DNA of 64,000 bases, from assembly GCA_044772875.1 (NCBI GenBank), contig CP173058.1:1488001-1552000 (forward strand), read 5' to 3'. The translations under genes were made by a program, and so were the position numbers. Shown here piece after piece: positions 53,072 through 60,830 of this stretch; within the stretch, counting starts at the first letter, position 1, and the number at the start of each line of letters is the position of its first letter. This stretch comes from Morganella morganii_D. Lineage in GTDB: Bacteria > Pseudomonadota > Gammaproteobacteria > Enterobacterales > Enterobacteriaceae. The notes under the pieces are model-generated. The model saw only the letters and a list, made by a program, of their open reading frames with translations. It was not told the DNA's origin and made no database searches.

Positions 53072-53506
53072 TTAATTACGGTTATGCAACTGTACAATAT
53101 TATTTTCCAGTTTCCTGACAATCTCCGCCAGAGTATATAATTCATCCTGTGTGATCCCGCCCAAAATTTCACGCCGTGTTTTTTCAATCACCGCATCCAC
53201 TTCGCGGATAAAGGGTTCGGATTCCTCCGTCAGTTTTATCCGTTTCGCTCTGCGGTCATTAATACAGATGTGCCGTGTGATTAACCGCTTTTCTTCCAGC
53301 TGATCCAGCGTGCGGACCAGCGACGGCTGCTCAATACCGATAGCTTTTGCCAGCTGAATCTGAGACTGATCCGGCGGCAGCAGGCTGATATTGTAAAGTG
53401 TAATCCAGTGTGTCTGTGTGAGTTTCAGTGGTTTGAGCCGGTGGTCAATCAGTGATCGCCATATCCGCACTAACCTCGCTAAATCTGATCCCAATGTTAA
53501 CTCCAC
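53072..53506 (-). CDS. slyA: MarR-family transcriptional regulator SlyA
   Basis: Winged-helix regulator that antagonises H-NS silencing and controls envelope and virulence genes. It has 144 residues, the E. coli length. LGSDLARLVRIWRSLIDHRL and QIQLAKAIGIEQPSLVRTLDQLEEKRLI are nearly identical to SlyA; the latter is the DNA-recognition region. A GTG start at 53506 is chosen because AAGGAGAG sits four bases before it and it gives MELTLGSD. A longer frame to an ATG at 53569 would add 21 unrelated residues. A long AT-rich upstream region may take part in control. Confidence 0.95.
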   Translation of the reverse strand: MELTLGSDLARLVRIWRSLIDHRLKPLKLTQTHWITLYNISLLPPDQSQIQLAKAIGIEQPSLVRTLDQLEEKRLITRHICINDRRAKRIKLTEESEPFIREVDAVIEKTRREILGGITQDELYTLAEIVRKLENNIVQLHNRN

Positions 53507-54024
53507 AAATCTCTCCTTATGTGAATACGGTACGGACGCATATACACGCCACTCATGTCTTTCAATCACCCAATAAAAAGAAACGCAGCACTATTGTGTT
53601 CATTGACAGCGGACGCAATATTGCTGCATAACAAAAACAGTTCACGGGTATTTCATAGCCATTTTAACCGCTACGAAATAATTAGCTTTTTATACAAATT
53701 TAATTGATTAAGTTGATGAACTTGTTCGGCATTAAGAATAGCGATCATCACTGCCGGGATCTATATTTTTTTACATAACCACCATTTTATTTTTAACAAA
53801 AAATAATTTATTAATTACGATTTAACTTATTAAACAATTGGTTATGATGAAATATAGTTATACTTTCTCTCGACGATAATTTTATATTATATTTATATAA
53901 TCTCATTCTTAATTATAAATTCAAATGCGAAAAAAAATATTATTTACATAAAATATAAATCATCAACACTAAATAACTCCACTATATTAATTCATATCTA
54001 ATATATAGATTTATAATTATTTCT
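53507..54024. other. AT-rich intergenic region upstream of slyA
   Basis: 518 bases, of which about 53580-54020 is far more AT-rich than the surroundings, with many TTAAT, ATAAT and TATAT tracts. No open frame of interest is seen on either strand. It holds the slyA promoter and could be an H-NS-bound region or the scar of a lost gene. Confidence 0.6.
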
Positions 54025-54261
54025 TTAAAACAGATCCAGCTGTCCGGATGATGCTTCCGGTGGTGTTTCACCTTTTGTGGCTCTGTAGCGGCGCTGACGG
54101 CACAGACGAATAACATTTTCCTTCTGTGCATTGCTCATCGACAGCCACTGAAAGCGCTCGTCACGACTCCGGTAACACCCCCGGCAGTAGCCCTTTTCAT
54201 TCAGCTGACATATACCAACACAAGGTGAGGGTATATCAAAAAAGTGAAGTTGTTCTGCCAT
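54025..54261 (-). CDS. ydhL: DUF1289 family protein YdhL
   Basis: A 78-residue protein of unknown function. The cysteine pattern of DUF1289 is clear: SPCVGICQLNEKGYCRGCYRSRDERFQW, suggesting metal binding. The tail SSGQLDLF ends like its relatives. The frame opens at 54399, but the ATG at 54261 with AGGAC upstream gives the family start MAEQLHFFDIPSPC. It is divergent from gloA, as in E. coli. Confidence 0.9.
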   Translation of the reverse strand: MAEQLHFFDIPSPCVGICQLNEKGYCRGCYRSRDERFQWLSMSNAQKENVIRLCRQRRYRATKGETPPEASSGQLDLF

Positions 54262-54413
54262 CGGCTGATGTCCTTTTGTCTGATGCCCTGCCGGACAGGT
54301 CATAGTTATCCTGTAACCATCAGCATCCTGATAATTTGAATTGTAGTCAATTATCACGTTATAGTGTGAACCATTACTGATAAATAACTGAAAGCACACT
54401 GAGAGGTTACTTT

Positions 54414-54821
54414 ATGCGTGTACTCCATACCATGCTCCGCGTGGGTGATATGCAGCGTTCTGTCGATTTTTACACCAAGGTTCTCGGCATGCGTTTACTG
54501 CGCACCAGTGAAAACCCGGAATATAAATATTCACTGGCTTTCGTGGGTTACAGCGACGAAAGTGAAGGCTCTGTTATCGAGCTGACCTATAACTGGGGCA
54601 CGGATTCCTATGAAATGGGTACGGCATTCGGCCATATTGCGCTCGGTGTGGATGATGTCGCAGCGACCTGTGACGCTATCCGCAAAGCGGGCGGCAATGT
54701 AACCCGTGAAGCCGGCCCGGTTAAGGGCGGCACCACGATTATCGCCTTCGTGGAAGATCCGGACGGCTATAAGATTGAATTAATTGAAAATAAAAGCGCC
54801 GGGGCCGCTCTCGGTAACTGA
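54414..54821 (+). CDS. gloA: Lactoylglutathione lyase (glyoxalase I)
   Basis: Nickel-dependent enzyme that turns the methylglyoxal-glutathione adduct into S-lactoylglutathione. It has 135 residues, the E. coli length. All four metal ligands are present: His5, Glu56, His74 and Glu122 (LHTMLRV, VIELTYNWG, AFGHIALG, YKIELIE). GAGAGGTTACTTT precedes the ATG. It is followed by a terminator and then rnt. Confidence 0.97.
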   Translation: MRVLHTMLRVGDMQRSVDFYTKVLGMRLLRTSENPEYKYSLAFVGYSDESEGSVIELTYNWGTDSYEMGTAFGHIALGVDDVAATCDAIRKAGGNVTREAGPVKGGTTIIAFVEDPDGYKIELIENKSAGAALGN

Positions 54822-54831
54822 GTGATACCGT

Positions 54832-54858
54832 AAGAAGGATCAGAACGATCCTTCTTTT
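54832..54858 (+). terminator. Terminator after gloA
   Basis: AAGAAGGATC and GATCCTTCTT form a perfect 10 bp stem with an AGAAC loop, followed by TT. It lies 11 bases after the stop. Confidence 0.85.
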
Positions 54859-54930
54859 CCGCCACAGCCCTTTCTCCCTCCGGCAAGCCGCGCTAGAATA
54901 GTGCGTTTTGTTCGTTTAATTAAGAGTCCC

Positions 54931-55575
54931 ATGTCTGAAAATCAAAATTACAATGCTCTGAGTGCACGTTTCCGCGGCTATTATCCTGTCGTTATTGATG
55001 TTGAAACCGGCGGTTTTAATGCCAAAACTGACGGTATGCTGGAAATCGCCGCCATTACCGTCAAAATGGATAACAACGGCTGGCTGATACCGGATCAGCG
55101 GCTTGAATTCAATGTGCAGCCCTTTGAGGGCGCAAACCTTGATCCCGCCGCACTGGCGTTCACCGGCATTAATCCGGCAGATCCTGAACGTAATGCAGTG
55201 ACAGAATATGAGGCTCTGCATGCCATTTTCAAAATGGTGCGCAAAGGCATGAAAGATGCGGATTGCAAGCGGGCGATTATTGTGGCGCATAACGCGAATT
55301 TTGATCACAGCTTTGTGATGGCGGCCGCAGAGCGCTGCGGGCTGAAGCGTAATCCGTTCCACCCGTTTGCCACCTTTGATACTGCCGCGTTAAGCGGGCT
55401 GTCACTGGGACAAACTATTCTGGCAAAAGCCTGTATCGCTGCCGGTATCCCGTTTGACAGCAAAAAAGCTCACGGCGCGGCTTATGATACTGACCGTACC
55501 TCCCTGCTTTTTTGTGACATCGTCAACCGCTGGAAAAAACTGGGTGGCTGGCCACCGGCCGCAGAAAGTAATTGA
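54931..55575 (+). CDS. rnt: Ribonuclease T
   Basis: DEDDh 3'-5' exoribonuclease that trims the 3' ends of tRNA and other stable RNAs and takes part in tRNA end turnover. It has 214 residues. Catalytic acids Asp23 and Glu25 are in VVIDVETGGF, the second motif is AHNANFDHSF and the third is HGAAYDTDRT with the catalytic His and Asp. The ATG at 54931 gives the family start; ten more codons upstream are open. It is followed by a strong hairpin. Confidence 0.96.
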   Translation: MSENQNYNALSARFRGYYPVVIDVETGGFNAKTDGMLEIAAITVKMDNNGWLIPDQRLEFNVQPFEGANLDPAALAFTGINPADPERNAVTEYEALHAIFKMVRKGMKDADCKRAIIVAHNANFDHSFVMAAAERCGLKRNPFHPFATFDTAALSGLSLGQTILAKACIAAGIPFDSKKAHGAAYDTDRTSLLFCDIVNRWKKLGGWPPAAESN

Positions 55576-55579
55576 TCGG

Positions 55580-55604
55580 GTACCTGCGGGTTAACCGCAG
55601 GTAC
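55580..55604 (+). terminator. Hairpin after rnt
   Basis: GTACCTGCGG and CCGCAGGTAC form a perfect 10 bp stem around GTTAA, followed by ACTGTTTTACTG. It starts four bases after the rnt stop. The T run is imperfect. Confidence 0.75.
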
Positions 55605-55644
55605 ACTGTTTTACTGTTCGTTATTCTGGCTGCGGTGCCGCATT

Positions 55645-56409
55645 TCAGCTGGCATTACCGGAAAAACCGGACGCCGGTGACGCTAACAACGGGATAATAT
55701 CCTTTTCGATACGATTGAATATATCTTCAACCTGTGGTTTAAATTGTTCAGTGAACGTCTCATTGTCAGCAACATTCCATATAGCTCTGCCGTTATCCAC
55801 CGATCCCAGCTCACAGAAAGTTACACCTTTATCAAGTCCGTCAAATGTAAGTTTGGTCTCAAGAATTTTCTTTGCGTTGTCTGATAATTTATCAAGGCCT
55901 TTCAACAGAATTAAGCCTTTCATCGCTGATGTAATATCCCGCATTACACTTTTATTTTTTGCTCTCGCTGATATATTTTCCAGCTCACGTTGGCCGATTT
56001 GCGTTTTACCTTCAATCTCGTTTCTCAGCACGCCAATATGTCTCGGCAGACTTTCCTTATAAATTTCCAGCATTATCTTCTGCTGTGCCGGAGACGCCGA
56101 CGGTTGTTGTGGATTCATTACTTCCGGTGACAAATTATCCGCAGGTTTACCGGCGTCTGATGAACGGGAGTCCGTGCAGATAAACACACTTTTTACCCAG
56201 TCACCGAATTTATGCGCAGCGCTACTGATGCTGCATTTAGCCTCAGCAAAAAATTCAGCCGCGCTGTTACGGATACTACTGCATCGCTCAGCCAGCCCCG
56301 GTACTCTTGCTGTTGTGTCTTCAGTTAATGTGCCGAGGGCTACTCCCGGCCCGTTATACGAAATATACCCTGTTAAAATAACATTCTGTCCCGCTGAAAC
56401 TGGCTGCAT
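55645..56409 (-). CDS. Orphan 254-residue protein between rnt and grxD
   Basis: No family is recognised. The product begins MQPVSAGQNVILTGYISYNG without a membrane helix or a cleavable signal. A Ser/Pro-rich linker around NLSPEVMNPQQPSASPAQQK splits it into an N-terminal part of about 95 residues and a helical C-terminal part with LRNEIEGKTQIGQRELENIS and GLDKLSDNAKKIL. The ATG at 56409 follows AAGGGA; 17 more codons are open upstream. E. coli has no gene of this kind at the rnt-grxD junction. The low G+C and linker layout recall secreted effectors, but this is only an impression. Confidence 0.65.
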   Translation of the reverse strand: MQPVSAGQNVILTGYISYNGPGVALGTLTEDTTARVPGLAERCSSIRNSAAEFFAEAKCSISSAAHKFGDWVKSVFICTDSRSSDAGKPADNLSPEVMNPQQPSASPAQQKIMLEIYKESLPRHIGVLRNEIEGKTQIGQRELENISARAKNKSVMRDITSAMKGLILLKGLDKLSDNAKKILETKLTFDGLDKGVTFCELGSVDNGRAIWNVADNETFTEQFKPQVEDIFNRIEKDIIPLLASPASGFSGNAS

Positions 56410-56493
56410 ATTTTTTCCCTTTTGTGTTATTGATACCGCCACTCTAAAAAATAACCGCATTAAGAACTTTCATTTCGCCGCCATCAGAAAGAC

Positions 56494-56526
56494 AAAAGCC
56501 CCGCAGGTTTACCCTGCGGGGCTTTT
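56494..56526. terminator. Terminator after grxD
   Basis: AAAAGCCCCGCAGG and CCTGCGGGGCTTTT form a perfect 14 bp stem around TTTAC. On the minus strand it ends grxD transcription 21 bases past the stop and isolates the orphan gene downstream. Confidence 0.92.
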
Positions 56527-56546
56527 ATAAATGATACAGGACAGGA

Positions 56547-56888
56547 TTATTCTTCGTTTTCAGTCCGGTATTTTGCCGCTGTTTCTTTAATCAGTGTCTG
56601 TAATTCACCGCGCTGGAACATTTCAATAATGATGTCACAGCCGCCGACCAGCTCGCCGTCAACCCACAGTTGCGGAAATGTCGGCCAGTTAGCGTATTTT
56701 GGTAATTCCGCACGGATATCCGGGTTCTGCAGAATATCCACATAGGCAAAACGCTCTTCACAGGCAGCCAGCGCCTGCACAGCCTGAGCAGAGAAACCGC
56801 AGCTCGGCAGCTTCGGGGAACCTTTCATATACAGCAGAATCGGATTTTCTTTAATCTGGCGTTCAATTTTTTCAATAGTAGTCGTCAT
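56547..56888 (-). CDS. grxD: Monothiol glutaredoxin GrxD (Grx4)
   Basis: Iron-sulfur cluster carrier that works with BolA-type partners. It has 113 residues (115 in E. coli). The monothiol active site is Cys30 in KLPSCGFSAQ. WPTFPQLWVDGELVGGCDIIIEM is the glutathione-binding and C-terminal family stretch. AAGGACGTTTTAA precedes the ATG. It stands alone between terminators and AT-rich DNA. Confidence 0.96.
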   Translation of the reverse strand: MTTTIEKIERQIKENPILLYMKGSPKLPSCGFSAQAVQALAACEERFAYVDILQNPDIRAELPKYANWPTFPQLWVDGELVGGCDIIIEMFQRGELQTLIKETAAKYRTENEE

Positions 56889-57145
56889 TTAAAACGTCCT
56901 TCACTTCAGATCGGTTAGCACCGGTGTTAACTTACGCGCAGAATACCACTTTTCACTGCCAAGCATAAGCATTTTAAATAATTATTTATATATCAATACA
57001 TTAAAACACACACTGAACATTATTTATACAGAAAACCACTACATTTTGTACCTTTTCGCTCATTACACATCAGTAATCACAGTAAAATCGTGAGTTATAT
57101 ACCTTTTTGAAGGGTCGTTATTATACCCAATCGTTATATGTAATA

Positions 57146-57352
57146 TTACTCACGCCTATACTTACCTTTAATTTTATCAGAGATAAAAAGCATAACCAGA
57201 CCAATGATAATAGATAAAAAAAACAGTAAATATTTTAAAAATCTATTTTCAATATCAAAATAAAAAAGTAAAAAAATTGACACAAGTATCATGAAGAAAA
57301 AAGAGAGATATAAAAGAAACACTGCGATTATTTCATCGAATAATCTTTTCAT
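57146..57352 (-). CDS. Small two-helix membrane protein, hypothetical
   Basis: A 68-residue, very AT-rich frame. Two membrane helices are likely, at about residues 8-30 (IIAVFLLYLSFFFMILVSIF) and 40-58 (YLLFFLSIIIGLVMLFISDK), with a basic tail KGKYRRE. It begins two bases after the stop of the preceding small frame, so coupling is possible. No family is recognised. Such small low-G+C membrane proteins are often immunity proteins or leftovers of mobile DNA; nothing here decides it. Confidence 0.5.
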   Translation of the reverse strand: MKRLFDEIIAVFLLYLSFFFMILVSIFLLFYFDIENRFLKYLLFFLSIIIGLVMLFISDKIKGKYRRE

Positions 57353-57354
57353 AA

Positions 57355-57582
57355 TTAAATCCTGTCAATCAAATCACTTACTAAAACATCTCTTCCGCTT
57401 TTATTTTTACTATTCATTTCTATAGCTTCAGGATACGGATTTATATAATCCATTACAAGGAGGTATATACAGAGCGTAAGTTTATGCCAACCGTCAGTAT
57501 TCCAACAATCGGAATCCCCTGTCAAACAACACTTCATAACAGGGAATTTTTCACCACACTTCCGGCCATTTTCCTTGCTCAA
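57355..57582 (-). CDS. Hypothetical 75-residue frame, possible gene remnant
   Basis: An AT-rich frame opening at a TTG at 57582, with an internal ATG 15 codons later. It is cysteine-rich near the start (VMKCCLTGDSDCWNTDGWHK) and ends MNSKNKSGRDVLVSDLIDRI. No family is recognised and no good ribosome site precedes the TTG. It may be the 3' end of a longer decayed gene. It runs directly into the two-helix membrane frame. Confidence 0.35.
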   Translation of the reverse strand: MSKENGRKCGEKFPVMKCCLTGDSDCWNTDGWHKLTLCIYLLVMDYINPYPEAIEMNSKNKSGRDVLVSDLIDRI

Positions 57583-57783
57583 TTCATCAATCGCTGATTA
57601 AGGATCCGAAATACCTGAAGTCATTCGGTTTGCAGAACGGGGATATCATTATTTGCGTATTAATGCCGGTTAAAGGCATTGTTCATTGCGCAAAATTACG
57701 CAACAGAATGTCCGGACAACATGATTCGCCACTGTGCTGAAAATTAGTTATCATCCCCTTCTGCTTTTTACCCGGATAGCCCG

Positions 57784-58482
57784 ATGTCTGATATTACTGA
57801 TACCTTTATCGCCCCGCCGTGCCCGGAGCAGATTGACATTCTGTATCAGGATGAACACCTGCTGCTGATTAACAAACCTGCCGGGTTGCTAAGCCTTTCG
57901 GGGAAAAATCCGCAGAATCTGGATTCCGTGCATTACCGGCTGGTACAGCTATTTCCCGGCTGCACGCTGGTTCACCGGCTGGATTTCGGGACCTCCGGGC
58001 TGCTGCTGGTTGCCCGCAACAAAGTTATCAATGCCGCGCTTTGTCGTCAGTTCAGTCAGCGCACGGTGCAAAAAGGCTACAGTGCCCTGCTGTACGGACA
58101 TCTGAACAACGGCGAAGGAATAATTGATGCGGCGATTGCCAAAGACCCGGTGCTGTTTCCGTGCATGACGGTGTGTGCTGTCCGGGGAAAACCAGCCCGT
58201 TCACACTATCTGGTGACTGACCGCTTTTATTATCATACAGAGGACGGGATATCTCTGCCGGTCACGCGGGTGAAACTGACGCCGGAAACCGGCCGCACAC
58301 ATCAGCTCCGTATTCATTGTCAGTATCTGGGCTATCCGATTTTAGGGTGTGATCTCTATGGCGGGAAAGCGTTACCGGGTACCGGAAATATTCCGCGGCT
58401 GATGCTGCACGCCGGTGAACTGAATTTTGTACATCCTGTCAGCGGCGAACCTGTGAATGCCCGCAGTCCCTGCCCGTTCTGA
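57784..58482 (+). CDS. RluA-family RNA pseudouridine synthase
   Basis: A 232-residue pseudouridine synthase of the RluA family. The catalytic motif is LVHRLDFGTSGLLLVARN with its aspartate near residue 82. Upstream is DEHLLLINKPAGLLSLSGKN and downstream VKLTPETGRTHQLRIHCQYLGYPILG. There is no S4 domain, which excludes RluC and RluD and makes it RluA-like in length. The RNA target cannot be named from sequence. The ATG follows CCCGGATAGCCCG without a strong ribosome site. Confidence 0.88.
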   Translation: MSDITDTFIAPPCPEQIDILYQDEHLLLINKPAGLLSLSGKNPQNLDSVHYRLVQLFPGCTLVHRLDFGTSGLLLVARNKVINAALCRQFSQRTVQKGYSALLYGHLNNGEGIIDAAIAKDPVLFPCMTVCAVRGKPARSHYLVTDRFYYHTEDGISLPVTRVKLTPETGRTHQLRIHCQYLGYPILGCDLYGGKALPGTGNIPRLMLHAGELNFVHPVSGEPVNARSPCPF

Positions 58483-58506
58483 ACAGGGAAAGCGGACAAC
58501 TGAGGA

Positions 58507-59046
58507 TTACCACATTAAATCATCCGGGATTTTAAAATCAGCATACAGATCATCTTCATCCGCTTCGTCCTGCGCCAGCGCATTATTTAATACAATACTT
58601 TCCGCATCGCACTGTGTGATTTTGTCCGCGACAACTGCCGGAATAATGGCGTATTCATATACACTGCTGTTTTCCGTACTTAACCGGGCAATGGCCAGAC
58701 GGCCGCTGATCAGCTGAGATTGTGTGGTTTTGTCCACAGTGATGCTTTTAATCACGTTGTTGTCAGTGAAATTAAAATCAATACTGCCTTTTGAAATAAT
58801 AATCCGGTTCATTTCAATCAGCTGTTTCACCCGGGCTTTATATTCTCTGGATAAAACAGCCTGTTTTTGCTGCTCACTCAGCTGCTTATCGCGCTCAAGC
58901 TGCGCTTTTTTATTCTCTTCCACCGCTTCTCTGGCCTCTCGGGCCTGAACACGCGATTTTTTTGCTGTTCTGCGGACTTTGTCCATTTTTTTGCTGGTTA
59001 CCAGTCCGGCTTTCAGCATCTGCTCTTGTAATGTGAGTTTTGTCAT
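58507..59046 (-). CDS. yaiL: DUF2058 nucleic-acid-associated protein, YaiL family
   Basis: A 179-residue protein that matches E. coli YaiL in length and throughout its sequence. The N-terminus MTKLTLQEQMLKAGLVTSKK is followed by a long charged coiled-coil (KKSRVQAREAREAVEENKKA). A globular C-terminal domain, with GSIDFNFTDNNVIKSITVDK and DLYADFKIPDDLMW, closes it. The function is unknown; it has been linked to nucleic acid binding. The neighbours differ from the E. coli yaiL locus, so it has moved relative to E. coli. Confidence 0.88.
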   Translation of the reverse strand: MTKLTLQEQMLKAGLVTSKKMDKVRRTAKKSRVQAREAREAVEENKKAQLERDKQLSEQQKQAVLSREYKARVKQLIEMNRIIISKGSIDFNFTDNNVIKSITVDKTTQSQLISGRLAIARLSTENSSVYEYAIIPAVVADKITQCDAESIVLNNALAQDEADEDDLYADFKIPDDLMW

Positions 59047-59115
59047 GTTCTTTTCTGAATCAGTTTAATATTGCAGGTAATTATACCGGTAATTTTCAGG
59101 ATTGTATCCGGTACA

Positions 59116-59433
59116 TCAGGCCAGCTGCATTTTCAGCCAGTAACGCTGCTGGCACAAACTGAAAAATTCTTTGTGCTGCGGGGAGATCATTTTCGCTTTA
59201 TCTCCTGTGGCAGACCAGACAATCCACTGCTCCGGACACTGTACATCCCCGGTCTGCACGGCAGTTTCGATCTCTTCACTGCACATCAGTTCAATACCGT
59301 CCCGGAACTGCCATTTACGGACACGCCTGATCACTTCAGAGAGTTCATCTTTCTGATAATAATCACAAATAACATTGCAACTGGTATGGTTTTGTAACGC
59401 ACGGGAAATATAGTCTGCCAGCATAATGGTCAT
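59116..59433 (-). CDS. Hypothetical 105-residue protein
   Basis: Not recognised. The soluble product begins MTIMLADYISRALQNHTSCN and includes RRVRKWQFRDGIELMCSEEI and SPQHKEFFSLCQQRYWLKMQ. The frame is open to 59475; ATGs at 59433 and 59424 are both possible starts and neither has a strong ribosome site. Codon use is like the neighbours, so it is probably a real gene. It lies downstream of no operon partner, beside yaiL on the same strand. Confidence 0.55.
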   Translation of the reverse strand: MTIMLADYISRALQNHTSCNVICDYYQKDELSEVIRRVRKWQFRDGIELMCSEEIETAVQTGDVQCPEQWIVWSATGDKAKMISPQHKEFFSLCQQRYWLKMQLA

Positions 59434-59592
59434 TCTTGTACTGTTGTCATAACAGGAACTGTAAAGGGTCTGCAACCGGTTGACAAACGGCTACCGCTGT
59501 CACGATTTCTGTAAAAATTATTTAGTTTGCCCGGATTTAAGCATATAAACCCGTTATATTTAAGATACCGCAGTCATTCGGGGGAAGACAGA

Positions 59593-59700
59593 ATGAAACG
59601 ATACTATAACTGGATCTGCCGCCATAAGCTGTACACCCTGCTTATCGCTTTCATTGTGACGGATATCATTCTGTGGGCGATTTTATCTTTCACGATGTGA
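59593..59700 (+). CDS. Small membrane protein, 35 residues
   Basis: A short frame starting MKRYYNWICRHKLYTLLIAF with a single likely membrane helix, LLIAFIVTDIILWAILSF. GGGGGAAGA sits four bases before the ATG, an unusually strong ribosome site. The positively charged N-terminus suggests it faces the cytoplasm. No family is recognised. It lies about 120 bases upstream of sodB on the same strand, with promoter-like AT-rich DNA on either side. Confidence 0.65.
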   Translation: MKRYYNWICRHKLYTLLIAFIVTDIILWAILSFTM

Positions 59701-59822
59701 ATAGCATCCCCCGGTATTTCACGCTGCTTTTTATGACAAAACTTGTTAAGATAATTCGCAGAATAATAACAGTAACCCGTCCGTGATGAGGTTACTGATT
59801 TAACCTTAACAAGGAGAATGCA

Positions 59823-60401
59823 ATGTCGTTTGAATTACCTGCACTGCCTTATGCAAAAAATGCATTAGCGCCCTATATTTCTGAAGAAACACTGGAATAC
59901 CACTACGGCAAACACCACAACACCTACGTGGTTAATCTGAATAACCTGATCAAAGGCACCGCATTTGAAGGTAAATCACTGGAAGAGATTATCAAAACCT
60001 CTGATGCCGGTATCTTCAACAACGCAGCCCAGGTCTGGAACCACACGTTCTACTGGCACTGCCTGGCACCGAATGCCGGTGGCGAACCAACCGGTAAAAT
60101 TGCTGACGCGATTAACAAAGCGTTCGGTTCATTTGCCGAATTCAAACAGCAGTTTACCGATGCCGCAGTGAAAAACTTCGGTTCCGGCTGGACATGGCTG
60201 GTGAAAAAAACTGACGGCAGCCTGGCTATCGTGAATACCTCTAACGCGGCAACCCCGGTCAGCGGTGACGATAAACCAATCTTAACCGTTGATGTATGGG
60301 AACACGCTTATTATATCGACTACCGTAATGCCCGTCCTAAATACCTGGAAAACTTCTGGGCATTAGTGAACTGGAAATTTGCGGAAGAAAACCTGGCGTA
60401 A
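59823..60401 (+). CDS. sodB: Superoxide dismutase [Fe]
   Basis: Cytoplasmic iron superoxide dismutase of 192 residues (193 in E. coli). Metal ligands are His27, His74, Asp157 and His161 (YHYGKHH, WNHTFYW, DVWEHAYY). AAGGAGAATGCA precedes the ATG. In E. coli sodB is repressed under low iron by the RyhB small RNA; that control is likely here but no RyhB pairing was checked. It is followed by a perfect hairpin. Confidence 0.97.
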   Translation: MSFELPALPYAKNALAPYISEETLEYHYGKHHNTYVVNLNNLIKGTAFEGKSLEEIIKTSDAGIFNNAAQVWNHTFYWHCLAPNAGGEPTGKIADAINKAFGSFAEFKQQFTDAAVKNFGSGWTWLVKKTDGSLAIVNTSNAATPVSGDDKPILTVDVWEHAYYIDYRNARPKYLENFWALVNWKFAEENLA

Positions 60402-60426
60402 TCCGTAATAAAGAAGACTGTTGATC

Positions 60427-60456
60427 AAAAAAGGGCGGAATATTCCGCCCTTTTAT
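60427..60456 (+). terminator. Terminator after sodB
   Basis: GGGCGGAATATTCCGCCC is a perfect palindrome preceded by an A tract and followed by TTTTATAT. It lies about 32 bases after the sodB stop and just before the convergent ynhF stop, so it may serve both. Confidence 0.85.
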
Positions 60457-60470
60457 ATTGATGGGGTGTA

Positions 60471-60554
60471 TCAGAAAAGCATTGTTGCAAACAATACTAT
60501 CATAACCAGTGCTGCGACCGCCGTTGACAAACCATATTTCAGATCTGTATCCAT
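60471..60554 (-). CDS. ynhF: Small membrane protein YnhF
   Basis: A 27-residue peptide starting MDTDLKYGLSTAVAALVMIV and then LFATMLF, against E. coli YnhF starting MSTDLKFSLVTTIIVLGLIV. The TDLK start, length and single helix all match. TTTTGGAGATAAGA precedes the ATG, a strong ribosome site. It lies between sodB and purR; in E. coli ynhF is in the same neighbourhood. YnhF is an inner-membrane peptide of unknown function. Confidence 0.88.
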   Translation of the reverse strand: MDTDLKYGLSTAVAALVMIVLFATMLF

Positions 60555-60773
60555 TCTTATCTCCAAAATAGCTGCTTATTGACCAACGATGATTACCTGA
60601 CATCCTGAATCATCAAAATAATTAAAACGGATGGCCTGACCGGAAAACCCGAATAGCTGACCATGTCAATAACCATAGCACAGGTAATATTTTTTACTTT
60701 TGACCCGGATCAGACAATAATGCCTGTTTTTACAGAAATTTTTCTATTGTTACCGCATAATGGCACTATAATA

Positions 60774-60783
60774 GCAATCGATT
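60774..60783. promoter_or_regulatory. PurR-box-like site upstream of purR
   Basis: GCAATCGATT fits the core GCAANCGNTT of the PurR operator completely, but the outer positions of the 16 bp consensus are only partly matched. It lies about 50 bases before the purR start. In E. coli purR represses itself, so the site is plausible. The rest of 60555-60830 shows no gene. Confidence 0.5.
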
Positions 60784-60830
60784 AACCGAATAATAAAATA
60801 CAGACCGGCAGGTCAGGAGTTGTTTTCATC

